Below are positions 15,934 to 24,545 of a stretch of DNA of 41,037 bases, in pieces. The notes below the pieces were generated by a model that was not told where the DNA came from, did no database searches, and saw only the letters and a program-made list of their open reading frames with translations. Each line of letters begins with the position of its first letter. Position 1 is the first letter of the stretch. A program made the translations under genes and the position numbers. This DNA comes from JAGVPT01 sp964384415 (GTDB lineage: Bacteria; Bacteroidota; Ignavibacteria; UBA10030; UBA8401), in contig CAYLMV010000027.1 in assembly GCA_964384415.1 (NCBI GenBank), positions 1 through 41,037 on the forward strand. Direction: 5' to 3'.

Positions 15934-17876
15934 TGCCGTCTCCTTTGCTTGAATTGAAAGGCGTCACCCGAACGTATACGTCTGGCGGCGAGCCGCTGAC
16001 TGTGCTGAAAGACGTGAGCCTTACGATTCAGAGCGGCGAATTCGTCGCCATTATGGGTGCATCGGGCTCGGGCAAGTCGACGCTCATGAATATTATCGGA
16101 TGTCTTGACAAACCGACGAGCGGCACTTACTCCATCCGCGGCCTCGAAGTTGCGAGTCTGAGCAGCGACGCGCTGGCAGCATTGCGGCGCGATACCTTCG
16201 GCTTCATCTTCCAGCGCTACAACCTGATGTCCGATCTGAACGCTGTTGAGAACGCGGAGATTCCAGCGGTGTACCGCGGGATGCCAAAAACAGAGCGGCA
16301 GGATCACGCGAGTGATTTGCTGCGGGAACTCGGTCTTGCCGACAGGATGCAGCATCACCCAGGTCAGCTTTCAGGCGGCCAGCAGCAGCGCGTGAGCATT
16401 GCCCGCGCACTGATGAACGGCGGACCCGTCATCCTTGCCGACGAACCAACGGGAGCGCTCGACAGCCAGGGGGGCAAAGAAGTAATGGCGATCCTCGAGA
16501 AACTCCACGAGGAAGGCCACACGATCATTGTCGTTACCCATGATAGCGACATTTCAGCTTACGCCCACAGGCTCGTGCGCATCGCGGACGGACGAATCAC
16601 TTCCGATGAGTTACAGCAAAAAGGGGGGACAGGTAAGCCAGTACAACATTCGGAACAAGAGGAAATTAATAAACAGGGAGGAGCGGTCCTTGGAGAGTCG
16701 TTGAAAATGGGGCTGCGATCGCTGATGCACAATCGAATGCGAACTATGCTGACCATGCTCGGCATCATCATCGGTGTCGCTTCGGTCGTCGCGTTGATGG
16801 CAATCGGCAACGGCGCGGAACAGGATGTCGTTGAACGCATTCAGGCTATGGGGACCGACCTTTTGACCATTATGAGAGGGCCTCCCGCTGTCCGCGCATC
16901 GGCCGACATGGTGACGAGTTTTCTGCCTGAAGACCTTCCTTTCATCGGCGAAGTCCCGGGCGTCGCGATGGCAATTCCAGAAACGAACATGTCTTCGCTC
17001 CTGCGATTTGGCAATCAGGATCTGACGATCCTGGCCGTGGGCACCGGCGAATACTTCCCCCAGGTACACGATTGGCCCGCACGAATCGGCATCTTCTTCT
17101 CCGCCGAGCATGTCAAACGTTATTCTCAGGTCGTCGTACTGGGACAGACTGTCGTCAACAACCTGTTCCCTGCCGGCACGAATCCCCTTGGACAATATGT
17201 GCTCATCGGCAGTGCGCCGTTTCTTGTTATAGGTGTTTTAAGCACCAAAGGCCTGACCCCGCGTGGAGACGATATGGATAATTCCGTTTGGCTCCCCTAC
17301 ACGACGGCCGGAGCTCGAATTTTCGGGCAGCGATTCTTCAATGATATCGTCGTCCGAGTGCAGACGGGTGCGGATATGAGTGCGGTACAATCAGGACTCC
17401 ACGCCCTTCTGATGAAACGGCATGGGAAGGAAGATTTCAACATCCGCAACATGGCCGACACAATAGCTGCGGCTGACGAAACGCAAAACACGCTCACGTA
17501 TCTTTTGGCGGCGATTGCCGTGATCTCCCTCGTTGTCGGCGGAATTGGCGTGATGAACATCATGCTCGTTTCCGTCACCGAGCGGACGCGCGAGATTGGC
17601 ATCCGCATGGCGATCGGTGCACGAGGGTTCGACGTGTTGTTTCAATTCCTCACCGAGGCGGTGATGGTCTGCTTTATTGGCGGCCTGGTGGGTATCCTTG
17701 TCGGCATCGGCGGAGGTTTAGCCACCACGGCAATTGCCGGCTGGCGGGTGATCTTCACAGTCTCGCCGATCGTCGTCGCGTTTGCGTGCGCCTTTCTTAC
17801 AGGAATCGTGTTTGGATACCTTCCGGCGAGAAAAGCTGCACAGCTCGATCCGATCGAAGCGCTGGCCCGGGACTGA
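15930..17876 (+). CDS. macB: MacB-like ABC transporter, ATPase-permease fusion
   Basis: A 648-residue protein with an N-terminal ABC ATPase: Walker A GASGSGKSTLMNIIG, Q-loop FIFQRYNLM, signature LSGGQQQRVSIARAL, Walker B VILADEPTGALD, switch His in VVTHD. The C-terminal half is a MacB-type permease with one helix after residue 260 (MRTMLTMLGIIIGVASVVAL), a large periplasmic domain (about 295-515) and three terminal helices containing the VGGIGVMNIMLVSVTERTRE motif and ending PARKAAQLDPIEALARD. This is the complete, uninterrupted architecture of MacB. It works by mechanotransmission rather than classic membrane transport. It forms an operon with macA through a 4-bp overlap. Confidence 0.92.
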   Translation: MMPSPLLELKGVTRTYTSGGEPLTVLKDVSLTIQSGEFVAIMGASGSGKSTLMNIIGCLDKPTSGTYSIRGLEVASLSSDALAALRRDTFGFIFQRYNLMSDLNAVENAEIPAVYRGMPKTERQDHASDLLRELGLADRMQHHPGQLSGGQQQRVSIARALMNGGPVILADEPTGALDSQGGKEVMAILEKLHEEGHTIIVVTHDSDISAYAHRLVRIADGRITSDELQQKGGTGKPVQHSEQEEINKQGGAVLGESLKMGLRSLMHNRMRTMLTMLGIIIGVASVVALMAIGNGAEQDVVERIQAMGTDLLTIMRGPPAVRASADMVTSFLPEDLPFIGEVPGVAMAIPETNMSSLLRFGNQDLTILAVGTGEYFPQVHDWPARIGIFFSAEHVKRYSQVVVLGQTVVNNLFPAGTNPLGQYVLIGSAPFLVIGVLSTKGLTPRGDDMDNSVWLPYTTAGARIFGQRFFNDIVVRVQTGADMSAVQSGLHALLMKRHGKEDFNIRNMADTIAAADETQNTLTYLLAAIAVISLVVGGIGVMNIMLVSVTERTREIGIRMAIGARGFDVLFQFLTEAVMVCFIGGLVGILVGIGGGLATTAIAGWRVIFTVSPIVVAFACAFLTGIVFGYLPARKAAQLDPIEALARD

Positions 17877-17907
17877 GTAGAAGCATTTGCCGATGCTTGA
17901 AAAAGAA

Positions 17908-18005
17908 AACCGCATAGACGTGAAGTACGCCAAGAGAAAGTTAGAGTCTCTGGTTCTCTAAGTTCTCTACAATTCCTCTTCGCGTTTTTGGCGTCTTAAG
18001 GGTTC
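17908..18005. repeat. Imperfect palindromic repeat, family 1, copy 1
   Basis: The left arm AACCGCATAGACGTGAAGTA and continuing CGCCAAGAGA is matched by a right arm (about 17978-18005) reading TCTTCGCGTTTTTGGCGTCT followed by TAAGGGTT. The reverse complement of the right arm resembles the left arm with several mismatches. The same design occurs at 23500-23597. This type of AACCGCAAAGACGC palindrome is a non-coding, probably non-autonomous repeat; here it fills the gap between macB and the transaldolase gene. Confidence 0.5.
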
Positions 18006-18127
18006 ATTTCGCGTGCAATTTTTTTGGGTTGAAAATTGTTCATATCAGTAGGCAGGTGCTGAATTTCCGGATGCAGTACTCGGCAGTCCGGATTATGGGC
18101 GGAGAAGCTAACCAAGGAGGCGATATT

Positions 18128-19282
18128 GTGAGAGAGAATCCATTGAAACAACTTGAAGCATGCGGCCAGTCCATCTGGCTGGATTACATCCGACGCGATC
18201 TTATTTCGAGCGGGCTGCTTCAACATATGATCCAGGAGGATGGAGTACGGGGGATGACATCCAACCCATCCATCTTTGAAAAGTCGATTGCAGAAAGCCG
18301 CGACTATGACGAAGACATTCACGCCATGTTGCATCAGGGGAAGGATGCAATGGAAGTTTATGAGTGGCTCAGCAAGCGCGATGTTCAGAGCGCAGCGTAC
18401 GAATTCTGGTCCCTCTATGGGGCGACGGGAGGTAAAGACGGCTACGTAAGTCTTGAGGTTAATCCTCATCTGGCGCGCGACACAAAGGGGACAATTGAAG
18501 AAGCCCGGCGGTTATGGGAAACGCTGAATCGGCCGAACGTATTTATCAAAGTTCCGGCAACGTCCGAAGGCCTGCCCGCTATTCAACAGCTTATCAGTGA
18601 AGGAATCAATGTCAACGTGACACTGTTGTTCGGATTACCAAGATATCGCGAAGTGGCAGACGCCTTTATCGCGGGTCTCGAGTCGCGTGATGCCGCGGGA
18701 AAGCCCGTGGATCATATCGCTTCCGTCGCCAGCTTTTTTGTGAGCCGAATAGACTCTATGGTTGATCCGCTGCTGGAAAAATCCAGTACGCGGGATGGCC
18801 CGCAGGCAGAAGCTGCAAAGAAGACTCGCGGAGAAGTGGCGGTCGCCAGCGCAAAGTTGGCATATCAGATCTATAAAGAGAAATTCACAGGAGACCGCTT
18901 CAAGAAGCTTTCCGAAAAAGGGGCTTTTCCTCAGCGTTTGTTGTGGGCCAGCACAGGCACCAAGAACCCTGACTACAGCGACATAAAATACGTCGAATCG
19001 CTCATCGGACCCGAGACCGTGAACACGCTTCCGGTGGAAACCCTCGAAGCATACCGTGATCACGGCAATCCTCAATCGCGCATCGAACAGAATTCCATCG
19101 AAGCCAAAGCACTATTGGCCCGGCTTCCCGGCCTCGGGATCAACATCGACACGATAACTCAGCAGCTTGAAGACGAGGGTGTCCAAAAATTTATTAAAGC
19201 GTTCGACGAGTTGATGTACAGATTGAAAGAAAAACAAAACGAGCTTCTTAGCAAGCCGAAGTTGGAACGTGCTGGAGGATGA
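18128..19282 (+). CDS. tal: Transaldolase
   Basis: A 384-residue transaldolase of the longer actinobacterial/cyanobacterial type. The N-terminal QLEACGQSIWLDYIRRDLI and MTSNPSIFEKSI are characteristic of this group. The Schiff-base lysine is Lys141 in NVFIKVPATSEGL, followed by INVNVTLLFG and ASVASFFVSRIDSMVD. It exchanges a dihydroxyacetone unit between sedoheptulose-7-P plus glyceraldehyde-3-P and erythrose-4-P plus fructose-6-P in the non-oxidative pentose phosphate pathway. The start is a GTG at 18128, chosen because of the near-perfect AAGGAGG at 18114-18120 seven bases upstream and because the conserved region begins there; an earlier in-frame start adds 33 unrelated residues. The 6-phosphogluconate dehydrogenase start lies just after its stop. 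Confidence 0.92.
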   Translation: MRENPLKQLEACGQSIWLDYIRRDLISSGLLQHMIQEDGVRGMTSNPSIFEKSIAESRDYDEDIHAMLHQGKDAMEVYEWLSKRDVQSAAYEFWSLYGATGGKDGYVSLEVNPHLARDTKGTIEEARRLWETLNRPNVFIKVPATSEGLPAIQQLISEGINVNVTLLFGLPRYREVADAFIAGLESRDAAGKPVDHIASVASFFVSRIDSMVDPLLEKSSTRDGPQAEAAKKTRGEVAVASAKLAYQIYKEKFTGDRFKKLSEKGAFPQRLLWASTGTKNPDYSDIKYVESLIGPETVNTLPVETLEAYRDHGNPQSRIEQNSIEAKALLARLPGLGINIDTITQQLEDEGVQKFIKAFDELMYRLKEKQNELLSKPKLERAGG

Positions 19283-19283
19283 A

Positions 19284-20699
19284 GTGAATTCACACCAATA
19301 TGAAATTGGCATGGTCGGCCTGGGGGTGATGGGGCGCAACTTGCTGCTGAACATGGCCGACCACGGACATTCTGTAGCCGGCTTCGATAAAGATACCTCG
19401 AAAGTTGCAGCGCTGCGGCAGGAGGCGGAGAACCGGGATATCCGGGGAGCAGAAGATATCAAAGAGTTCGTTGCACTTCTACGCACACCCCGCGCCATCA
19501 TGCTGCTCGTCCCTGCCGGCGCGCCAGTCGATTCAGTCATCAACGATTTGCTCGGGCATTTGCAGCCGGGCGATCTCATTATCGATGCCGGCAACTCGTA
19601 CTTCAAAGACACAGATGTACGCACCCGAACTCTGGCGGCAAAAAATATACAGTTTCTCGGTCTTGGAGTTTCGGGAGGGGAAGAAGGGGCCCGCCGCGGT
19701 CCGAGCATTATGCCCGGAGGGCCGGTCGAGGCGTACGAGCGAGTTCGTCCGATCCTCGAATCCGTTGCAGCAAGAGTGAACGGCGATCCTTGCGTGGCCT
19801 ATCTCGGTCCCGGATCCGCCGGGCATTTCGTAAAAATGGTCCACAACGGCATCGAGTACGGAATGATGCAGCTTATTGCCGAATCCTACGACCTGATGAA
19901 ACGGGGTTTGGGGTTGAACGATGAAGAAATACGTACTATGTTCAGCGAATGGAACAGAAGTGAGTTAAGCGGATATCTGCTGGAGATTACAGGCAACATC
20001 TTCAGCGAGGTGGACAAGACGACGGGCAAACGTCTTATCGACGAGATCCTGGATGTCGCGAAACAAAAGGGAACGGGGATGTGGACATCGCAAAGCGCGA
20101 TGGAACTCCAGGTGCCTATACCGACGATAGACCTCGCGGTTGCCATGCGTGATTTATCTGTCTTCGCCGCAGAGCGCGAGCAGGCGAGCTCAATTTATAG
20201 GGGGATGATGAAACGCATTCCCGGCGACCGCGCTCCTTTTCTCAAACACTTGTCCCGCGCGCTTTATGCCGGCATGATTGCCGTGTATGCTCAGGGGATG
20301 GCGCTGTTGACGGCGGCATCGGAGAAATATGAATACCACCTTGACCTTCAAGCGATAGCGCGCATTTGGCGGGGCGGCTGCATCATTCGAGCCGCGCTGC
20401 TGGATGATGTGCGCGCTGCATATCACGCCACGAATAATTTGCGAAACATACTCCTCGACCCGATTATCTCGCAGAAGGTTCTGGACCATCAGGAGGATCT
20501 GCGGCTGGTGGTTTGCCGCGGGGCGGAAGCTGGCGTGCCGATACCGGCGCTGATGGTTTCGTTGGGATATCTTGACTCCTATCGGAGCGCCTGGCTGCCG
20601 GCAAATCTCATTCAGGCTCAGCGCGATTATTTTGGCGCTCACACGTACGAACGGAATGATGCCAAGGGGACGTTTCACACGGAGTGGGAAAGATCGTAG
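19284..20699 (+). CDS. gnd: 6-phosphogluconate dehydrogenase, decarboxylating
   Basis: A 471-residue enzyme that oxidises and decarboxylates 6-phosphogluconate to ribulose-5-P with NADP+. It has the Rossmann motif GLGVMGRNLLLNMADHGHSV, the substrate site VSGGEEGARRGPSIMPGG and HFVKMVHNGIEYGMMQLIAE with the catalytic Lys, plus the C-terminal helical domain containing KGTGMWTSQSAMEL. The GTG at 19284 is preferred: GGAGG at 19274-19278 is five bases upstream, inside the end of the transaldolase gene, so the two are translationally coupled. The length matches the family. It is upstream of the scaffold gap; pgl and zwf of the same pathway follow. Confidence 0.93.
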   Translation: MNSHQYEIGMVGLGVMGRNLLLNMADHGHSVAGFDKDTSKVAALRQEAENRDIRGAEDIKEFVALLRTPRAIMLLVPAGAPVDSVINDLLGHLQPGDLIIDAGNSYFKDTDVRTRTLAAKNIQFLGLGVSGGEEGARRGPSIMPGGPVEAYERVRPILESVAARVNGDPCVAYLGPGSAGHFVKMVHNGIEYGMMQLIAESYDLMKRGLGLNDEEIRTMFSEWNRSELSGYLLEITGNIFSEVDKTTGKRLIDEILDVAKQKGTGMWTSQSAMELQVPIPTIDLAVAMRDLSVFAAEREQASSIYRGMMKRIPGDRAPFLKHLSRALYAGMIAVYAQGMALLTAASEKYEYHLDLQAIARIWRGGCIIRAALLDDVRAAYHATNNLRNILLDPIISQKVLDHQEDLRLVVCRGAEAGVPIPALMVSLGYLDSYRSAWLPANLIQAQRDYFGAHTYERNDAKGTFHTEWERS

Positions 20700-20768
20700 A
20701 ATTGCTGCATTGTCTGAAGATTCATTGGCCAAAAAAGAGAGCCTCAATATTCTGGCAGTGATACAGCC

Positions 20769-20800
20769 TGGATGCCCGCCAGGTGCATGCGGGCATGACG
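20769..20800. repeat. REP-like hairpin repeat, copy 1
   Basis: A hairpin with an 8-bp perfect stem, ATGCCCGC (20772-20779) and GCGGGCAT (20789-20796), around a 9-nt loop. The 32-bp unit matches 32899-32930 at 27 positions, and both copies are followed about 15-20 bp later by CGT(G/C)ATTCCC. The copy abuts the N-run, which suggests that the repeat broke the assembly. Confidence 0.6.
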
Positions 20801-20822
20801 CATCTCGGGGTTCGTGATTCCC

Positions 20823-20922
20823 NNNNNNNNNNNNNNNNNNNNNNNNNNNNNNNNNNNNNNNNNNNNNNNNNNNNNNNNNNNNNNNNNNNNNNNNNNNNNN
20901 NNNNNNNNNNNNNNNNNNNNNN
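20823..20922. other. Scaffold gap (100 N)
   Basis: Exactly 100 unknown bases between gnd and pgl. The round number indicates a placeholder of unknown real length, so genes or repeat copies may be missing here. It follows a REP-like repeat directly, the usual cause of such breaks. Confidence 0.97.
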
Positions 20923-20981
20923 AAATTGCGCGATTGAAACTATTGCAGCACCAATTTTCTCTCATTGATCTGTTGCCGGTT

Positions 20982-21749
20982 ATGAATATCCCTCACATGA
21001 GCATTTTTCCCACACTTCAGGCTTTCGAGGTTGCCGCTGCAAACTGGATCGCCGGCAAAATGACGGCGGCGATTGAAACCCGCGGAGAATGCCTCATGGC
21101 TTTGTGCGGGGGTAACACACCTCGAGGCGCTTACCGGCGTTTGGCGGAATTAATCGTGGGCCGCTCAATAGACCAGAACCGAGTCCATATTATTTTCAGC
21201 GATGAACGGATGGTGCCTCCGGATAATCCGGAAAGCAACTACGGAATGATCCGGCAGGAATTCATTTCTCACATTCCCGATTCATCTTTGCATGTTCATC
21301 GGATAAGCGGCGAGGTGAGGCCGGATCTCGCAGCTACCGGATATGATCATGAATTGCAGGCGTTGTTTCCCCAGTTCGGGGGTCGATGCGACCTGGTTCT
21401 TCTCGGTGTGGGAGAAGACGGCCATACCGCATCCCTTTTCCCCGGGACGGAAATTCTTTTGGAACGAGCGAAGCTGGCGAGCGAAGTCTTTGTCCCGCAC
21501 CTTGATCGCTGGCGCGTCACCCTCACACTGCCGGTGATTAATAATGCACGAGCAGTGTTATTCCTTGCAACCGGCAAAAAGAAGGCAGGCATCGTCAGCG
21601 AGGTATGTTCAAACGCGGCTCCGCGCACGGATCTTCCGGCCAGTCTGGTGCGCCCCCACCCAGGAACTCTTACCTGGATGCTGGATGCTGAAGCCGCGTC
21701 TAAGCTTGCCTCGGAGAAGTCGTCGCAAGCCGGCAGAGCGATGCAATAA
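20982..21749 (+). CDS. pgl: 6-phosphogluconolactonase
   Basis: A 255-residue protein of the SugarP isomerase-like 6-phosphogluconolactonase family. It contains LMALCGGNTPRGAYRRLAE (substrate phosphate binding), VHIIFSDERMVPPDNPESNY and the signature LVLLGVGEDGHTASLFPG, with the catalytic His in the last motif. It hydrolyses 6-phosphogluconolactone to 6-phosphogluconate, the step between Zwf and Gnd. The ATG at 20982 is the first plausible start after the gap; a second ATG at 20997 is possible. The frame is open back into the N-run, so a longer N-terminus cannot be excluded, but the length fits the family. Confidence 0.9.
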   Translation: MNIPHMSIFPTLQAFEVAAANWIAGKMTAAIETRGECLMALCGGNTPRGAYRRLAELIVGRSIDQNRVHIIFSDERMVPPDNPESNYGMIRQEFISHIPDSSLHVHRISGEVRPDLAATGYDHELQALFPQFGGRCDLVLLGVGEDGHTASLFPGTEILLERAKLASEVFVPHLDRWRVTLTLPVINNARAVLFLATGKKKAGIVSEVCSNAAPRTDLPASLVRPHPGTLTWMLDAEAASKLASEKSSQAGRAMQ

Positions 21750-21820
21750 GCGACATCTCTCAAATTTTCCCAGAATGGAAAGTGCGAGCCGGAATGGCGC
21801 CGCGAAGTCATTAGAGTTGT

Positions 21821-21851
21821 CCTCGTTCCCAAACAGAGTTTGGGAACGAGG
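21821..21851. repeat. Perfect 14-bp inverted repeat (CGTTCCCAAAC family)
   Basis: CCTCGTTCCCAAAC (21821-21834) and GTTTGGGAACGAGG (21838-21851) form a perfect 14-bp stem around AGA. No T-run follows, so it is not a canonical Rho-independent terminator. From memory this palindrome is a widespread intergenic repeat in several phyla. It lies between pgl and zwf. Confidence 0.75.
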
Positions 21852-21910
21852 TAAAAGCAAATTGAGTTACTGCCAGAATCTCACATCGATTGAGGGAAGG
21901 AGTCAGGCGC

Positions 21911-23446
21911 ATGTCAGCAAACGATCAACTTGAGCCCACCGTGTTTGTTATTTTTGGAGGGGCCGGAGACCTGACATGGCGGAAGCTGGTGCCGGCCATG
22001 TTCGATCTTTCGCAGGACCGGAGCTTGCCGGATCAGTTTTCGATTATTGCAGTGGACCGGGCTCACCTCAGTGATGAAGCAATCCGCCGCCGCTTGCACG
22101 ATGGGGTCAATCAATTCTCCCGATACGGGAAAGTCCGTCCGGCAGCGTGGAATCAGTTCGCGCAGCACATTTGCTACCAGCAAGGCGACTTCAAAAAAAT
22201 TTCCACCTATAAGGCCTTATCGGCACATTGTACACTGCTCGAAAAGGAATGGGGGGCCAAATCCCACCGGATCTTTTACATGGCAACACCGCCGAGCATG
22301 TTCGGTGAAATTCCGAAATATCTCGGCAAGGCCGGCATGACTCATGACCGGAAGTGGTCGCGGATTGTCGTTGAAAAACCGATTGGTTATGACCTTGACT
22401 CTGCCCGTGTGCTGAATTCTATCCTCGCCGCCAATTTCGACGAATGCCAAATCTACCGAATTGACCACTACCTGGGCAAAGAAACAGTGCAGAACATTCT
22501 GGCTTTCCGGTTTGCCAATCCGTTGTTCGAGCCGATCTGGAACCGGCGCTATGTGGATTGTGTCACCATCACCGCCGTCGAAGATGTCGGTGTCGAACAT
22601 CGCGGAGGATATTATGATCATGCCGGAGCGTTGCGCGATATGGTGCAGAATCATCTGATGCAATTGCTTTGTCTTGTTGCGATGGAACCGATGGTCTCCT
22701 TCGAAGCGGATGAGATCCGGAATAAGAAAGTCGATGTGCTTCACGCGGTCCGCCCCATTCTCAAAGACGCAGTTCATCAAAGCGTGGTGCGCGGTCAGTA
22801 CGGAAAGGGCTGGATCGGCGGAAAGAAGGTTCCCGGCTATCGCGAAGAAGGGGGCGTGGCGCCCGATTCTCAAACAGAGACTTTTGTCGCGTTAAGACTT
22901 TTCATCGACAACTGGCGCTGGCAAGGAGTCCCATTCTACCTTCGAACCGGGAAACGTCTCACGCACCAGGCATCAGAAATCTCCATTCAGTTCCGCGGTG
23001 TGCCTCATCAGTCTTTCCCGGCGGAAGCCACGCTCGACTGGCAGTCGTCCCGGCTCATCATGTCAATCCAGCCGGACGAGGGAATCGTCCTAAGGTTTCA
23101 GGCAAAACATCCGGGGGCGAAAATTCAGCTCCGCTCGGTGGAGATGCAGTTCAATTATCATGATGCGTTCGCCGTCCGGTCGCCCGATGCATATGAAACG
23201 CTCCTCTGGGACGTCATGAAGAATGATGCAACGCTCTTCATGCGCGCCGATCAGGTAGAGGCTGCCTGGAAGCTGCTCATGCCTGTGCTGGAAGTCTGGT
23301 CGGAAGCTCCGCCCAGCGATTTCCCGAACTACGCAGCCGGTACGTGGGGACCGGAAGATGCACAGGGGCTGCTGGCCGAAGGACATAATTGGCCGCTGCC
23401 GATAGAATTGGAAGGCAGGCGCCGGAAAAGGGAAAAGAGCAGGTGA
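21911..23446 (+). CDS. zwf: Glucose-6-phosphate 1-dehydrogenase
   Basis: A 511-residue glucose-6-phosphate dehydrogenase, the NADPH-producing entry step of the oxidative pentose phosphate pathway. The N-terminal nucleotide site is FGGAGDLTWRKLVPAMFDL, a Trp variant of the usual GDLTxRKL. The active-site signature RIDHYLGKETVQNI includes Asp185-His186 and Lys190, and EKPIGYDLDSA is the upstream substrate motif. The start at 21911 has GGAAGGAG about ten bases upstream; a TTG 21 bases earlier is in frame but lies in that ribosome site. The C-terminal tail ends in a basic RRRKREKSR. Gene order pgl-zwf with tal and gnd upstream makes a complete pathway block. Confidence 0.94.
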   Translation: MSANDQLEPTVFVIFGGAGDLTWRKLVPAMFDLSQDRSLPDQFSIIAVDRAHLSDEAIRRRLHDGVNQFSRYGKVRPAAWNQFAQHICYQQGDFKKISTYKALSAHCTLLEKEWGAKSHRIFYMATPPSMFGEIPKYLGKAGMTHDRKWSRIVVEKPIGYDLDSARVLNSILAANFDECQIYRIDHYLGKETVQNILAFRFANPLFEPIWNRRYVDCVTITAVEDVGVEHRGGYYDHAGALRDMVQNHLMQLLCLVAMEPMVSFEADEIRNKKVDVLHAVRPILKDAVHQSVVRGQYGKGWIGGKKVPGYREEGGVAPDSQTETFVALRLFIDNWRWQGVPFYLRTGKRLTHQASEISIQFRGVPHQSFPAEATLDWQSSRLIMSIQPDEGIVLRFQAKHPGAKIQLRSVEMQFNYHDAFAVRSPDAYETLLWDVMKNDATLFMRADQVEAAWKLLMPVLEVWSEAPPSDFPNYAAGTWGPEDAQGLLAEGHNWPLPIELEGRRRKREKSR

Positions 23447-23499
23447 ATTGAAAGAAGGACACGAACGGCTTGCCGAAATCCCCCTATTGAATGAGCGAT

Positions 23500-23597
23500 A
23501 ACCGCAAAGACGCTAAGAACGCGAATAAGGAAACAATAAAATGGGAAAGAAAAGGAAGAGCTGTATTCATCTTGGCGCTCTTTGCGCCTTCGCGGTT
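23500..23597. repeat. Imperfect palindromic repeat, family 1, copy 2
   Basis: The left arm AACCGCAAAGACGCTAAGAA at 23500 is matched by a right arm ending TTTGCGCCTTCGCGGTT at 23597. The arms are imperfect complements separated by about 45 bp of A-rich sequence. It is the second copy of the element at 17908-18005, and lies between zwf and the glucokinase gene. Confidence 0.6.
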
Positions 23598-23628
23598 TTC
23601 TTTTTCAGCAACCTGCTAATGTAATTAT

Positions 23629-24315
23629 ATGAAAATTCTTGTCATCGATGTCGGCGGAACTCACGTAAAAATTCTTGCCACCGGCCACAAAAATCGGCTC
23701 GAAATTTTATCCGGCCCGAACATGACTCCCGTGAAAATGGTTGCTGCCGTTCGGGAAGCAACGGCCGGTTGGAATTACGATGCGGTCTCGATCGGCTACC
23801 CCGGTCCGGTGGTGCACGGCCGGCCGATCATGGAACCCCGTCATCTTGGACCCGGCTGGATAGCGTTTAACTTCAGCAAGGCATTCGGCCGGCCGACAAA
23901 GATTGTCAATGACGCGGCGATGCAGGCGCTGGGAAGCTATCAAGGCGGACGAATGCTCTTTCTCGGTCTCGGCACGGGGCTCGGTTCAGCAATGATCGTC
24001 GAGAATGTGCTCGAGCCAATGGAGCTTGCCCATCTCCCCTACAAAAAAGGGAAGAGCTACGAATATTATCTGGGGATCGCCGGCTTGAAGCGGCTGGGAA
24101 AAAAGAAATGGCGCCGCCAGGTCAATGAAGTCGTCCGCCGGCTTAAAGCCGCGCTTCAGGCAGAGTATGTCGTTCTCGGGGGAGGCAACGCGAAACTTCT
24201 CAAGAAGCTTCCGGCCGGTGCGCGGCTGGGCGACAACTCCCATGCTTTCCAGGGGGGATATCGGCTCTGGTCAAAGCTCTACTGCGGTCTCAGCCGCAAA
24301 CGATTTGTTCACTGA
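23629..24315 (+). CDS. ROK-fold sugar kinase, probable (polyphosphate) glucokinase
   Basis: A 228-residue protein of the ROK/polyphosphate glucokinase type. It has the phosphate-binding DVGGTHVKILATG at the start, SIGYPGPVVHGRP, the conserved Asn-Asp of VNDAAMQALGSY that holds the catalytic Asp, GLGTGLGSAMI and the C-terminal VVLGGGNAKLLKKLP. It would phosphorylate glucose to glucose-6-P. No ROK zinc motif (CxCGxxGC) is present, as in polyphosphate-using enzymes, so polyphosphate as a donor is possible; ATP is the alternative. It stands between zwf and a GH15 glucoamylase, which fits feeding glucan-derived glucose into Zwf. Confidence 0.8.
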   Translation: MKILVIDVGGTHVKILATGHKNRLEILSGPNMTPVKMVAAVREATAGWNYDAVSIGYPGPVVHGRPIMEPRHLGPGWIAFNFSKAFGRPTKIVNDAAMQALGSYQGGRMLFLGLGTGLGSAMIVENVLEPMELAHLPYKKGKSYEYYLGIAGLKRLGKKKWRRQVNEVVRRLKAALQAEYVVLGGGNAKLLKKLPAGARLGDNSHAFQGGYRLWSKLYCGLSRKRFVH

Positions 24316-24371
24316 TATGCAGGGCCGTACCTAGAAAGTTTTCTTGTGTTTTGATTCCGCAGGCTTTCTTT

Positions 24372-24483
24372 TGAGCCGAAGGCTCATCCGCCTCTGGCGG
24401 AGCTTCTTTCTTTTGCCTCAAAGAAAGAACGGAAAATACCTCAAACAGAGCCACACTGAGCGATTCCGTTCCGCCTCTGGCGG
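24372..24483. repeat. Cluster of four short perfect hairpins
   Basis: The 230-bp gap between the kinase and the HAD gene contains TGAGCC-GAA-GGCTCA (24372-24386), CCGCC-TCT-GGCGG (24388-24400), TTCTTTCTTT-TGCCTC-AAAGAAAGAA (24404-24429) and a second identical CCGCCTCTGGCGG (24471-24483). All stems are perfect. No open frame of interest is present. It looks like a compound palindromic repeat; it may also attenuate transcription into the HAD-GH15 genes. Confidence 0.65.
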
Positions 24484-24545
24484 GACGGGAGAGTCGAAGT
24501 GTCGAGTGAATAACACAAGACGGTTTCTTAGAAACGGAAGTAGAG

